64,000 bases of DNA from Allobaculum sp. Allo2 (GCF_022701175.1 NZ_CP078088.1:1-64000), one strand, 5' to 3'; shown: positions 33,904-44,392, counted from the first letter of the stretch. Notes: a model not told the origin generated them from the sequence alone. Numbers and translations: made by a program.

Positions 33904-34271
33904 TTACAGCACTTCCGGTGCCAGAGAAACGATCTTCATGAAGTCGTGGTCACGAAGTTCACGGGCAACCGGGCCGAAAATACGAGTACCCCGGGGGTTT
34001 TGTCATCTTTGATCAGAACGACTGCGTTGTCGTCGAACTTGATGTAGGTTCCGTTGTCGCGACGTACGCCGTATTTGGAACGAACGATTACGCCTTTTAC
34101 AACGTCACCCTTTTTAACGGCTCCGCCAGGAGCTGCCTGTTTAACAGCACAGACAACGACATCACCGATGTTGGCAAATTTGCGCTTGCTTCCGCCAAGA
34201 GGACGAATGACAAGGACTTCCTTGGCACCCGTGTTGTCGGCTACGCGCAAACGGCTTTCATTTTGAATCAT
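33904..34271 (-). CDS. rplN: 50S ribosomal protein L14 (frame broken near the end)
   Basis: 122 residues after repair: [20 protein letters not shown], then [16 protein letters not shown], and the C-terminal [20 protein letters not shown] after adding one C in the G5/C5 run at 33993-33997. This is one of the few breaks in a G/C run. Confidence 0.95.
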
Positions 34272-34289
34272 TTGCTCTTCCTCCTGACT

Positions 34290-34549
34290 CTAGCCGCGTG
34301 CTTTTTCCACTACGCTAACCAGACGGAAACGTTTGGTTTTGGAAAGAGGTCTTGTTTCCATGATTTCAACGAGATCTCCTTCTCTAGCTTCGTTTTTCGC
34401 ATCGTGGGCTTTGAATTTCTTAGTGTATTTAACGCGCTTGCCGTAGAGCGGATGTTTTTCATCGTTTCAACGGCAACCGTAACAGTTTTGTCCATCTTGT
34501 CAGAAATGACTCTGCCACGGTAAACTTTTCGGTTGTTTCTTTCTTCCAT
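34290..34549 (-). CDS. rpsQ: 30S ribosomal protein S17 (frame broken)
   Basis: 87 residues after repair: [40 protein letters not shown] and [20 protein letters not shown]. One A missing in the run at 34455-34459. Confidence 0.94.
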
Positions 34550-34566
34550 GTCCAAGTCCTCCCTGA

Positions 34567-34757
34567 TTAAGCCTGTTTCATTTCGCCCAGTACGGTTTTG
34601 ATGCGGGCGATGTCTTTTTAACCGCTTTAAGACGTGCAGTATTCTCGAGCTGGCCAGTTGCCTGTTTGAAGCGGAGATTGAACAGCTCATCTTTGAGGAG
34701 ATTGAGTTCCTGCAGCAGTTCAGCTTCTGTCTTTGTGCGAAGTTCACTTGCCTTCAT
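34567..34757 (-). CDS. rpmC: 50S ribosomal protein L29 (frame broken)
   Basis: 64 residues after repair: [53 protein letters not shown]. One A missing at 34615-34619. The ATG lies 3 bp after the rplP stop. Confidence 0.93.
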
Positions 34758-34759
34758 GA

Positions 34760-35175
34760 CTATTCAGTTTCTCCTTTCTTAACAAAACGAGTTTTAACTG
34801 GAAGCTTGTGGCTGGCCAGGCGGAGCGCCTCGCGAGCTACTTCTTCCGGTACGCCGCCAACTTCGAACATTACGCGGCCGGGTTTAACAACAGCTACCCA
34901 TCCTTCTGGAGCACCTTTACCGGAACCCATGCGGACTTCAAGAGGTTTTTGGTTCTGGCCAGATGCGGGAAGATCCGGATCCATACTTTACCGCCACGTT
35001 TCATGTAACGGGTCATGGCAATACGGGCTGCCTCGATCTGACGGTTGGAAACGTAGTTGCCGCTGTCTGCTACCAGACCGTATTCGCCGAATTCGACGTT
35101 ACGGCCGGCTTTGGAACGTCCTTCGTAGGAAAGACGATGCGGACGACGGTACTTCGTACGCTTTGGCATTAACAT
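34760..35175 (-). CDS. rplP: 50S ribosomal protein L16 (frame broken)
   Basis: 139 residues after repair: [57 protein letters not shown] and a C terminus [12 protein letters not shown]. One A missing in the run at 34946-34950. Start overlaps the rpsC stop. Confidence 0.95.
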
Positions 35176-36043
35176 TATTCGTTACCTCCTTTAGGAGCTG
35201 CGGCGGCAGGTGCAGCGTTCGCATTGGAACGGCTGTCTCTGCGTCCGCCTTCTCTGCAGGGCTGACGTCCGGCACCTCTGCCGCCCTGACGGCGGTCGTT
35301 GCCGTTGCGTCCGTTTCTGCCTCTTGCAGGACGAGTGCGTCTCTGTTTTGGAGCTTCCGGTTCTTTAACCATTTCTCCAGGGAGAACTTCACCGCGGCAG
35401 ATCCATACTTTTACGCCAAGACGGCCGTAAGTGGTAGCTGCTTCTTCAAGGGCATAGTCGATATCCGAACGAAGTGTGTGCAGTGGTACAACACCTTCGG
35501 AATAACCTTCGGTACGGGCGATATCTGCTCCGCCAAGACGGCCGGAAACAGATGTCTTGATGCCTTTCGCACCGGAACGCATGGTGTTCTGGATGGCTTT
35601 CTTCTGGGTTGCACGGAACGATTTACGGTTTTCGAGTTCGTTCGCGATCCAGCGAGCCACCAGACGAGCGTCCAGGTTCGGGTTGGCGATTTCTACGACG
35701 TTGATCTGCAGGTTTTTAACCGAAGTCATTTTCTGCAGGGCTTTTTCAGGCCTTCAATGGATTTTCCATCCTGACCAATGACAACGCCTGGGTGAGCAGT
35801 ACGAATGATCAGAGTCATTCGGTTCTGCGTTCTTTCAATTTCGATTCTCGAGATCTGAGGATCGGCTTTTCTCTTATCTGCTGCTGCTTTGGAGAGATTT
35901 GCATAATAGTTCTCGACGAATTCGCGGATCTTCACGTCTTCCATCAGGAGTTTCGAGAATTCTTTATCATCTGCATACCATCTGGACTGCCAGTCACGGA
36001 TGATACCGGTCCGCATTCCAATCGGGCTTACTTTCTGACCCAT
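35175..36043 (-). CDS. rpsC: 30S ribosomal protein S3 with Arg/Gly-rich C-terminal tail (frame broken)
   Basis: About 290 residues after repair, versus about 218-220 in most Bacillota. [22 protein letters not shown] domain with [15 protein letters not shown], and [20 protein letters not shown] in the C-terminal domain are standard. After [16 protein letters not shown] comes a tail of about 60 residues rich in R, G, N and A, ending AAPKGGNE. One A missing at 35742-35746 divides it. The tail is in a good frame and is followed at once by the rplP start. Confidence 0.95.
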
Positions 36044-36054
36044 GGTGTTCCTCC

Positions 36055-36390
36055 TTAGTCTTTCTCAGCCACAACAACAGTGATATGGCTGGTACGTTTA
36101 TGAATCGGGCTGGCGCTGCCTTTTGCACGAGGCATGAAGCGCTTGAGTGTTACGCCTTCGTTTGCGTAGCATTCTTTTACATACAGTTTTTCTTCGTCCA
36201 TTTCGTGGTTGTTCACCGCGTTGGCGACTGCGCTTTTGAGGACTGCGCCGACCATTTCACCGCCTTTGTTGGGAGTGAACTTGCAGATGGCTGCAGCTTC
36301 TTCAACATTTTTGCCGCGGATCAGGTCCAGGACAAGTCTGGCTTTACGGGGCTGAATGCGAAGTGTTTTTGCGGTTGCTCTTGCTTCCAT
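36055..36390 (-). CDS. rplV: 50S ribosomal protein L22
   Basis: 111 residues, intact. [20 protein letters not shown], the exit-tunnel loop region [20 protein letters not shown] and a C terminus VVVAEKD. Confidence 0.97.
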   Translation of the reverse strand: MEARATAKTLRIQPRKARLVLDLIRGKNVEEAAAICKFTPNKGGEMVGAVLKSAVANAVNNHEMDEEKLYVKECYANEGVTLKRFMPRAKGSASPIHKRTSHITVVVAEKD

Positions 36391-36399
36391 ACTGACCTC

Positions 36400-36675
36400 C
36401 TACTTCTTGCCTTTCTTGTCATCGGCTGCGTGGCCGAGGTATTTGCGGGTTGGGGCAAACTCACCGAGCTTGTGTCCAACCATGTCTTCGGTTACGAACA
36501 CAGGTACGTGTTCCTTGCCGTTGTATACGGCAAATGTGTGTTCAACGAATTCAGGGAAAATAGTTGAACGACGGCTCCAGGTCTTAATGACTTCTTTTTA
36601 TTGGAAGCGTTCAGAGCCTGAACTTTTTCATAAGGCTTTCGTCGACGAAAGGTCCTTTTTCAAACTACGACTCAT
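36400..36675 (-). CDS. rpsS: 30S ribosomal protein S19 (frame broken three times)
   Basis: 92 residues after repair: [57 protein letters not shown]. All three AAAAAA codon pairs of the gene (Lys-Lys at 36656-36660, 36624-36628 and Lys-Glu at 36595-36599) are shown with only five A, which makes it the clearest case of the run-shortening pattern. Confidence 0.94.
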
Positions 36676-36692
36676 TTCAACGTTCTCCTTGT

Positions 36693-37525
36693 CTATTTGC
36701 CGTTTCTTCTGCGTACGATCAGTTTGTTCGACGCTTTCTTCTTAGCACGTGTCTTCACGCCAAGAGCCTTCTTGCCCCACGGCGTCATTGGAGACTTGCG
36801 GCCGATCGGCGTACGGCCTTCACCACCGCCATGCGGGTGATCGTTCGGGTTCATTACAGAACCGCGTACTGTCGGGCGAACGCCTTTCCAGCGGGTTCTT
36901 CCGGCTTTACCGAGGTTAACCAGAGCGTGGTCTTCGTTGCCGACTGCGCCAACAGTAGCGCGGCAGGTTCCGAGTACCTTGCGAACTTCGCCGGATGTCA
37001 GACGCATCGTAACGTATTTGTCTTCAATACCGAGAATCTGTGCGGAAGCACCGGCTGCACGGGCCATCTGGCCGCCTTTGCCAGGACGGAGCTCAACGTT
37101 GTGAACGATCGTACCTTCAGGCATGTTGCGCAGTTCGCATGCGTTTCCGACTTTGATATCCGTTTCCGGACCGGAAACGATTTTAGCGCCGACCTCGAGG
37201 CCTTTCGGAGCGAGGATGTAGCGTTTTTCACCGTCCGCATATGCTACGAGAGCGATGTTGCAAGTACGGTTTGGGTCATATTCAATCGCCTTAACGGTTG
37301 CAGGGATGCTGTCCTTGTTTCGTTTGAAGTCGATGATACGGTAAGTTCTCTTGTGACCGCCGCCCTGGTGACGGGTGGTGATGCGGCCTGTGTTGTTGCG
37401 TCCGCCTTTGGATTTCAGCGGAGCAGTCAGGCTGCGTTCCGGAGTTGTCTTTGTGATTTCTTCGAAAGTCAGAACAGACATTCCACGGCGGCCGGGTGTA
37501 GTCGGTTTATACTTTTGATTGGCAT
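36693..37525 (-). CDS. rplB: 50S ribosomal protein L2 (frame broken at the start)
   Basis: 278 residues after repair, the normal length. Start ATG at 37525 behind [25 protein letters not shown] once one A is added to the A4 run at 37513-37516; without it the frame would need an unsupported upstream start at 37544. Peptidyl-transferase region [19 protein letters not shown] near the C terminus is intact, with the conserved His. Confidence 0.96.
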
Positions 37526-37684
37526 AAACTTTTTCTCCTCTCAATACGCGATGTTTATTCAGGAAATAGCGTCTTCTCCCTGATGCAAAACCGTTTCTTT
37601 TATCGGATCGGCTTCGATCCTCGGAATCAGTTTTGCGAATTTTCCTTGTCTCTATATAGATAGAGGAAGGAAGCTATGGATCGT
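37526..37684 (-). promoter_or_regulatory. 159-nt structured spacer between rplW and rplB
   Basis: Unusually long gap inside the S10 operon. Nested dyads: GCAAAAC (37585-37591) with GTTTTGC (37630-37636), and within it GGATCG (37605-37610) with CGATCC (37615-37620) around a 4-nt loop. No T run, no open frame. Confidence 0.5.
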
Positions 37685-37978
37685 TTATTCTTCTTCGCCG
37701 AAGATGTCGATCTTTTCGCCCTTCTTCAGAGTAACAACGGCTTTCTTGAAACCATTGACAACGCCGACTGTAGCGCCTCTGCGTTTTGTATGGGCTTTGG
37801 TATTGCTGATGTTGACTTTTTCAACCTTAACGCCGAACAGATTTTCAACAGCCTGACGAACTTCGATCTTGTTGGTCTGTTTCGGCACTTCGAAGGTGTA
37901 TTTGCCTTCGTCTTCCATCGCGGCTACGGACTGTTCTGTGATAACCGGACGGATCAGTACATCTCTGTAGTCTTTCAT
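37685..37978 (-). CDS. rplW: 50S ribosomal protein L23
   Basis: 97 residues, intact. RDVLIRPVITEQSVAAMED and the end of the loop region TKAHTKRRGATVGVVNGFKK. Sits by the tunnel exit and binds trigger factor and SRP in other bacteria. Overlaps the rplD stop by one base. Confidence 0.96.
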   Translation of the reverse strand: MKDYRDVLIRPVITEQSVAAMEDEGKYTFEVPKQTNKIEVRQAVENLFGVKVEKVNISNTKAHTKRRGATVGVVNGFKKAVVTLKKGEKIDIFGEEE

Positions 37979-38607
37979 TAAGCGAGGGCCTCCTCTACTT
38001 CTTTTACAGCCTGTTCAGTCATGAACACCTGGTTTGCGTTGAGCAGGTCGTAAACGTTGATGCCACGGGAGTTCATCATCATGACATCCGGGATGTTGCG
38101 GGCGGAGAGATAAGCATTATCTGTATCTTCGTCCATGCCTACAACGAACAGGGTCTTGCTTGGAGCTTTGATTGCTTCCACAACAGCTGCGAATTCTTTT
38201 GTTTTCGGAGCGTCGAATACCAGAGCGTTCAGTACGCCGAATTCGTTGTCCTGAACCTTGCTGGAAAGCGCAGATTTCAGAGCCAGACGGCGAACTTTCT
38301 TATTGATTCTGTAGGAGTAATCACGGGGAGTCGGGCCGAATACAATTCCGCCGCCTCTCCACTGTGCAGCACGGATGGAACCCTGACGGGCACGTCCGGT
38401 GCCTTTCTGACGGTAGGGCTTACGTCCGCCGCCGCTTACTTCGCTGCGGCCTTTAACGGAGTGCGTTCCCTGACGCTTGCCGGCCTGCTGCATTTTAACA
38501 GCTTCGTACAGAGCGTCTTTATGCGGTTCAATGGCGAAGATGCTGTCGTTCAGCTCGATGGAGCCGACAACTTCGCCCATCTGATTCAGTACATTGATGA
38601 GTGCCAT
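37978..38607 (-). CDS. rplD: 50S ribosomal protein L4
   Basis: 209 residues, intact. [19 protein letters not shown], the loop [20 protein letters not shown] and [20 protein letters not shown] are diagnostic. In E. coli L4 also represses its own operon; whether that holds here is unknown. ATG overlaps the rplC stop. Confidence 0.97.
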   Translation of the reverse strand: MALINVLNQMGEVVGSIELNDSIFAIEPHKDALYEAVKMQQAGKRQGTHSVKGRSEVSGGGRKPYRQKGTGRARQGSIRAAQWRGGGIVFGPTPRDYSYRINKKVRRLALKSALSSKVQDNEFGVLNALVFDAPKTKEFAAVVEAIKAPSKTLFVVGMDEDTDNAYLSARNIPDVMMMNSRGINVYDLLNANQVFMTEQAVKEVEEALA

Positions 38608-39295
38608 TATTCTCCAGCCTCCTCTGTGCGGTTGATCAGAACTACAGGAGCCTTATCGCCTTTAGAAGCTTTGGCTGTGCGGATCATAACCATTCCTTTT
38701 TAGGACCAGGAACGTTTCCTTTGATCAGTACGTAGTTGTTTTCCGGATCAACTTTGATTACGGTCAGGTTCTGAGCAGTTGTGCGTTTGGCACCTTCATG
38801 ACCAGGCATTGCAGTACCCTTCATGATGCGTCCCTGACGGGATGTAATACCGTTGGTAGCCAGAGATCCGATGTGACGGATGTTCTTGGATCCACCATGT
38901 GTTTTTGGGCCCTGATGCGCATTGTTGCGGTAAATGGTACCCATATATCCTTTACCTTTGGATGTGCCGATTACGTCGACAGTTTCTCCAGCAGTAAAGA
39001 TGTCTACGCTTACTGCGTCGCCTGGCTGAACTTCCAGGTCACAGTCGCGGACTTCGCGGACAAAACGTTTCGGGGCAGTGCCAGCTTTTTTGGCATGTCC
39101 GATTTCAGGTTTTGTCGAACGTTTTTCTCTTACGTCTTCGAAACCAAGCTGTACAGCATTGTAGCCGTCTGTTTCAACGGTTTTCACCTGCAGCACAATG
39201 TTGGGTTCGGCTTCGATTACAGTTACAGGAATCAGGACGCCATCTTCTGTGAAGACCTGAGTCATCCCTAACTTTCTTCCTAACAAACCTTTCAC
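38607..39295 (-). CDS. rplC: 50S ribosomal protein L3 (frame broken near the end)
   Basis: About 230 residues. GTG start at 39295, preceded by GGAGGAAG, gives [19 protein letters not shown] as in homologues; an ATG 15 bp upstream is less likely. [20 protein letters not shown] and [20 protein letters not shown] mark the core. One A missing at 38697-38701; with it the end reads [20 protein letters not shown] to a stop at 38607-38609. Another A6 of the same gene (GHAKKAG, near 39085) is shown correctly. Confidence 0.95.
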
Positions 39296-39309
39296 GATGA
39301 CTTCCTCCA

Positions 39310-39620
39310 TTAAAGTTTGATTTCGATGTCAACGCCGCTGGGCAGTTCCAGTCTCTGCAGTGCATCGATAGTTTCCTTGTTCGGCGAAACAATTTCGATC
39401 AGACGCTTGTGCGTACGGATTTCGAACTGTTCACGGGAATCTTTGTACTTGTGAACCGCACGAAGAATGGTCACGATCTGTTTTTCTGTTGGCAGAGGTA
39501 CAGGTCCAACCACTTTCTTTGCACCATGTTTCTGGGCAGCTTCAACGATTTTCTTCGCGCTGTCGTCCAGAATGCGATGCTCGTACGCTTTCAAGCGGAT
39601 TCTCATTGTGTTTTTGCCAT
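39310..39620 (-). CDS. rpsJ: 30S ribosomal protein S10 (frame broken at the start)
   Basis: 104 residues after repair: [40 protein letters not shown] and the end [11 protein letters not shown]. One A missing at 39611-39615, right after the start codon. First gene of the operon; S10 is also the NusE partner in antitermination. Confidence 0.95.
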
Positions 39621-39735
39621 GGTTACTCCTTTCGTTTATTCTTGATAAACATGCTCTGTGCGAATTCCCCAACCCATTCCATGACAACGTATTTCAGTGG
39701 GTCAGCAACCTCGCACTTCCTCGCAGTGCTTGAAC

Positions 39736-39764
39736 AGTCTATCAGAATATCCCCCTCATTACAA
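39736..39764 (-). promoter_or_regulatory. Likely promoter of the S10-spc operon
   Basis: Minus strand -35 TTGTAA (39764-39759), 17-bp spacer, -10 TAGACT (39741-39736), about 110 nt before rpsJ. The leader can form GCACT...AGTGC. Only moderately close to consensus. Confidence 0.5.
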
Positions 39765-40108
39765 GCGATATTTCTCGGCGATTTTTACATTTTCTTAAGA
39801 TCCGGCCCGACGAGTAAAGGCTTTTTCGGATTTTCAGCCTCTTTCCGTATTGAAAAATTCTTTCATCATTGTGTAAGCGCTTTTACTCTTTTAATCCTGA
39901 CGTCGTCATTTCGTATTTGGCAAAACGATAAAAAGACGTCGCCAAATCGAAGTTATGTACGTTTTTCGAATCCGCTTTTCTCTGTTCTCAGCACGTGGAT
40001 GCTTCTGTATAAATGGCTGTGACATTCCATTGATCCTCCTGAGTGTTCTCGGTCCTCTCTGATTCATGTATCATTCACCAGAGTCTCAGAATTCTCGCAG
40101 GCGTCAGG
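39765..40108. other. Intergenic region
   Basis: About 340 bp, AT-rich, between the S10 promoter and the IS256-type element. Nothing recognised. Confidence 0.4.
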
Positions 40109-40208
40109 CTTCCGATCGAGAGTGTAAGGTCTTTTGTGTAAATTCCATCAAGGCATCAGACTGATACAATCAGCTTGAGCCTGACAAATTTATACAAGGA
40201 GACCACTT

Positions 40209-41455
40209 ATGCCACGTAAAGCTAAAGCTGCACCAGCCCTTCAGAAACAGATTGCTTCAACCATCGTTAAGAAATACAAACCTAAGACGTTTAAAGAAGC
40301 CTCAGACCTCATCAGGGAAATCTTTTGCCCTGTCCTTGAGCAGATGCTCCAGGGAGAGCTTGATTCGCATCTCGGCTATACCAGCGGATCGCATGCCCCT
40401 AAATCGACGGATAACCGCCGCAACGGCTATTCTGAGAAGACGGTAAGGTCTTCTCAGGGCGAGCTGGATCTGCGTATTCCTCGTGATCGCCTTGGTACAT
40501 TCGAACCGCAGGCTGTTCCTAAAGGCAGTCGGGATATTTCAGATATCGAGGACAAAATACTCCGTATGTATGGCCAGGGCATGTCGCAGCGCGACATCTC
40601 CGACATCATCCAGGATATCTATGGCTTCCCGGTCTCTGCGGATACGATTTCAAACATCATTGATCGTGTCTATCCGGTTGTTGATGAGTGGCGTCATCGT
40701 CCCCTGAAGAAGTGCTATCCTTTCGTATTCGTCGATTGCCTTTATGTATCGGTCAAAACCGATCGTGGTGCAAAAGAACAGGCTGTATATGTGGTTCTTG
40801 GCTATGACACGGAAGGCTGCAAAGATATCCTTGGCATCTGGATCGGCGAGAGCGAGTCCAGGCACTTTTGGATGGAGATCTTTGACGAACTGAAGGCACG
40901 AGGCATAGAAGACATCTTTTTCCTGTCCATGGACGGTGTAAGCGGGCTTGAAAGCGGCGCTCAGGCTGTATTTCCGAACGTTACTGTGCAGCGCTGCATT
41001 GTTCATATTCTTCGTAACTCGCTTAAATATATTCCAAACAAAGAAAGAGCTGGTTTCCGCAAGGATATCAAGAGAGTCTACGGTGCTTTGAACGCTAAAG
41101 AAGCAGAGGGTGCTTTCGATGAATTTGAGGAGAAATGGAGCCAATATCCTGGTGCCGTGAGCGTCTGGGAACGTAACTTTCATCACGTACTCCAGCTGTT
41201 TAACCACGGCAGCGCTGTCCGAAAGATAATATATACAACCAATGCGATTGAGTCGGTTAACTCCAGCCTGCGAAAAGTAACAAAAAGGGCTCGTTTCCAA
41301 ATGAGGATTCAGTTTATAAGGCTTTGTATCTACGCATTGTGGAGCTTGAGAAGAAATGGCAGGGACGAACGGTTCAAAACTGGGCAATGGTACGCAATCA
41401 GCTCCTGTGCGAGGAAGAACTGGGCGCCAGGCTGGAGAAGTACTCAGCCAGATAA
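40209..41455 (+). CDS. IS256 family (mutator-type) transposase (frame broken near the end)
   Basis: About 416 residues after repair. Mutator-like DDE enzyme: Asp in FVDCLYVSVK (about 40732), Asp in FLSMDGVSGLE (about 40932), CIVHILRNSLKYI (about 40996) and Glu in YTTNAIESVNSSLRK (about 41250). Adding one A in the A5 run near 41283 changes a false tail into KGSFPNEDSVYKALYLRI and a stop at 41453-41455, the conserved C-terminal end. Ribosome binding site AAGGAG. Confidence 0.93.
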
Positions 41456-41507
41456 GCGGCAGATCCGAAATCCGCTCATGAAATTTTCTTCCGCTTAAAC
41501 CCTTTAC

Positions 41508-41605
41508 AGCGGGTCCCCGCTCCCCTGCACCCCCTGAAGACGTCCCCGCCGTCGAAAAATGCCACCCTGGCAGGGACGTCACAAGTCTAGCAGGGGGCGC
41601 CCGCT
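41508..41605 (+). other. Multi-tier folded element in the 3-prime non-coding part of the IS256-type element
   Basis: Four nested complementary pairs in 98 nt: AGCGGG (41508) with CCCGCT (41600-41605); CCCTGC (41523) with GCAGGG (41590); GACGTCCC (41539) with GGGACGTC (41573-41580); TGCCA (41560) with TGGCA (41568-41572). GC-rich against AT-rich flanks. No T run follows, so it is not a normal terminator. Confidence 0.7.
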
Positions 41606-41733
41606 ATAAAGGGCCGCTCCAGAAATTTTCAATCGCTCATCGTCCAGCGACGTGTTTCGGGCCTTCGAAACGGCCAAATGTTTTTACCACCAAAAACGAA
41701 TTTACACAAAATTTTTGACATGTCCTTCCGATC

Positions 41734-42110
41734 TCATGCTTCCGTCGCGGCGACTTTGCGTTTTCCTTTCTTATATTTATCTTATTTGCCTTATTTGCCG
41801 TATATGCGCTTCTTATATTTGCCCTCATATTCGCTTATTTGAATTTTTGCGCGTTCTTCCATATGTTCGCCTCGCTTGTATGCACGCTCTCCCCATTCAT
41901 CCATATATAACGCAATTAAAGCGGCACATAGAATCTAGCCTGACCACGCAAAGTTCGGACCTTGGCAGACCGATCCCTCCATTCCAGCTCGATCTGCCTT
42001 TCACCTATCACTGTTCACGTATCATCCTCACCCCAGAAAGAGGATCGCAGCCCGGATCCGGAGCGTCTCTAGATGATCCGACTTCGCGTTCTGACAGATT
42101 CTTATATTAG
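41734..42110. other. Intergenic region with pyrimidine-rich microrepeats
   Basis: The stretch 41769-41845 repeats variants of CTTATATTTGCC / CTTATTTGCC about five times. The rest shows no supported gene. Confidence 0.45.
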
Positions 42111-42111
42111 A

Positions 42112-42146
42112 AAAAGCCTGAACGCTATTTTTAGCGTTCAGGCTGA
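42112..42146 (-). terminator. Rho-independent terminator
   Basis: Minus strand AGCCTGAACGCT-AAAA-AGCGTTCAGGCT followed by TTTTTC. Ends the apeB/membrane-protein unit. Confidence 0.88.
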
Positions 42147-42766
42147 TTTCTAAATGGTTTTCCTGAATAAATTTTTCCTGCATTTTCTTGAAACGCCAGA
42201 GGCTGAAGAAATAGGTGACCAGGAAAATCACAATCGAGCTGTCAAAATTGCGGAAGACCTGCATCATCAAAACCAGAGGACGAGAGCCAGGACGTCGGTC
42301 AGAACCATCGGCCGCGTATTGCCGTACAGCTCAGCGGTCTGCAGCTGCGTTCTAAGGTTCAGGATGGCAAGCGCTGCACCAATGGCAGCAACGACGGCGT
42401 CCACCGAGAAGTTAACGAGATACTTTCCGAAAATGGCATTGCGGATGAAGGAGCAGAGCAGAACCATCGCAAACGCGGTCGTTATGCCGGATAGACGAAA
42501 GGTTCCTCGATCTTCAATCATCTGTTTTCTGGCAAAGTCCCGAAAGGAAGTGCTTCTCTTGCGGGAAAGCAGCTTTTCCGGAAGTTTGCGGTCTTCCAGT
42601 CTCTCCTGAGCCGCCCACCCGATCAGCAGATGCTTCATGCCGGCGCTCTCGTCGGTTCGATCGATCTGTTCGAGCGCTTTCTGATACGGAACATCGTCAA
42701 TCAGGCCAGCGGTGTTGCTGGTAATCGATTTGGTCAGCCAGACCGGTTCTTTTTCTTCTTCGCCAT
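42131..42766 (-). CDS. Membrane protein of unknown function (frame broken)
   Basis: About 212 residues after repair; family not recognised. N terminus MAKKKKEPVWLTKSITSNTA, a helical soluble part (AGLIDDVPYQKALEQIDRTD, KHLLIGWAAQERLEDRKLPE), then about four membrane helices: ITTAFAMVLLCSFI, VDAVVAAIGAALAIL, RPMVLTDVLALVLWF and SSIVIFLVTYFFSLW, and a short basic tail. Breaks in an A5 run near 42753, a T4 run near 42275 and probably an A5 run near 42172; the stop at 42131 assumes the last one. Start ATG follows the apeB stop directly, so the two form one transcript. Confidence 0.65.
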
Positions 42767-44088
42767 TTATTCGAAGCTTACGGAGTCTGCTCCGTCAATC
42801 TTGATATTGGTGCTGAAGTAAGTCTGCATCGCCTGGAAGAGATAGTACGGATCTTTGGCACCGCCGGTCTCAAAGGAAGAATGCATGGCCAGCTGAGCCA
42901 GTCCGATGTCAACAGCGTGTACAGATACCTGAGTATTGGAAAGGTTGCCCAGCGTCGATCCGCCGACAATATTCGAACGGTTTGCGAAGTTCTGTACAGG
43001 AACGCCGGCTTTTTCGCAGATCATTGTGAATACAGATCTCGAGAAGGCGTCGGTTGTGTACTTCTGGTTAGCGGCCTCTTTAATAATTGGGCCGTGGTTC
43101 ATGTAAACCGTGTTTTCGCCGGCATCGGTTTTTCCGGATGGTTTGGATGAACGGCATGGCCATTATCCGCCGATACGAGGAAGCTTGCGGATACGGCGCG
43201 GTAGTATTCTTCTTCCGTTTTGCCGAGCGCGCTGTTGATCCGACGGAGCACATCGTGCAGGAAGGTCGACATAGCGCCCTGCTTGGTGTTGGAGCCGACT
43301 TCTTCGTTGTCGAAGCAGCAGTAAACATCAATCTTGTTTCCGTGTTCTGCATTCAGGAAGCCCTGCAGAGTCGTATAGGCGCATTCGAGGTCGTCAAGTT
43401 TCGGGCTGGATACGAATTCATCCTTGTAGCCCCAGAGAATGCCTTTCTGACGGTTAACCAGGAACAGATCCTTGCCCTTGATGGCATTTACATCTACGCC
43501 AAGTTCGTCAGCAACCATCTGATTGAAGGAGCCTTTGGTCATTGCGCCGCAGGAGAACAGAGGGCACAGATCCACCTGACGGTTGAACGCGAAGCCTTCG
43601 TTGATCTCACGGTTGAAATGGATCGGCATGTTTGGAATGGTCAGAATATCCTGATCCATATAGAACAGACGGCTTTCGAGACCGTTGCCGGTATCGACCA
43701 TGACACGTCCGGCAATAGTCAGAGGACGATCGAGCCATGTGGAATCGATCATTCCGCCGTACGCCTCGACGTTAAGACGGATGTATTCAGCCGGCCCGGT
43801 AATTTCCGGAACGGATTTGATTTTAAACGTTGGAGAATCGGTATGCGCTGCACTCATCTGGAAATGATAGTCAGTCAGATTTTCCGGAATCATGAACGCA
43901 ATAATGGAACTGTTGTTGCGAATTGTATAGTAGCCTTTGCCTGGTTCAAGATTCCAGGCGTCTTTTTCTTTCAGCGCGCTGAATCCTTTGGCTTCAAGTT
44001 CAGCGGCAATGGAATGTACGGAATGAAACATGCTTGGGCACGCTGCAATAAAATCGGTCAGCTTGCCTGCAAATTCTTTGTAGGACAT
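42767..44088 (-). CDS. apeB: M18 family aminopeptidase
   Basis: About 441 residues after repair. Cytosolic zinc aminopeptidase that releases N-terminal, often acidic, residues. Metal and catalytic features: His in SAAHTDSPTFKIK, Asp in DSTWLDRPL, Glu-Glu in CCFDNEEVGS, and His in SVHAVDIGLAQLAMHSSFE. One A missing in the run near 43128 (PEKTDAGENTVYMNHG after repair) splits the last quarter. Own ribosome binding site AAGGAGG. Confidence 0.92.
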
Positions 44089-44392
44089 AAGTTTTCCTCC
44101 TTATCTAAGACAATACCATATCCAGCAGAAACAGGATGTCCTGGAAAAGCGACTCAAGTACAGAATGACAGTCCTGACTAAAACGAAAAACATCGCTGGT
44201 CTAATACGGTTTCCAGACTCCCTTTTCCTTCCTTGCGGGCGGTCTGTCTTTCTGAGCAGAAAGTGCGCCGAGCCGGTCGGTTCCCATTAAAGCCATGGTC
44301 AAAAATTATGGGCTGCATGCTTTCTCTCAGCGCAAGGACGCATTTGGCAGACAGTATCGGCAGCCAGATCACCAGATCTGCAGGACAGGGAT
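44089..44392. other. Intergenic region
   Basis: About 300 bp between apeB and the permease terminator. An 89-codon minus-strand frame here crosses the terminator and has no family features. Nothing else seen. Confidence 0.4.

Larger units (their letters stand above)
40118..41724 (+). mobile_element. IS256-family insertion sequence
   Basis: 1,607 bp. Ends GAGAGTGTAAGGTCTTTTG (left) and, read inward, GACATGTCAAAAATTTTG (right), both leading into GTGTAAATTC, as in IS256. A perfect 9-bp target duplication CTTCCGATC is at 40109-40117 and 41725-41733. It carries one transposase gene and then about 270 bp of non-coding DNA with a strong folded structure (41508-41605). Inserted between the ribosomal operon and 42 kb genes; no gene seems interrupted. 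Confidence 0.92.
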
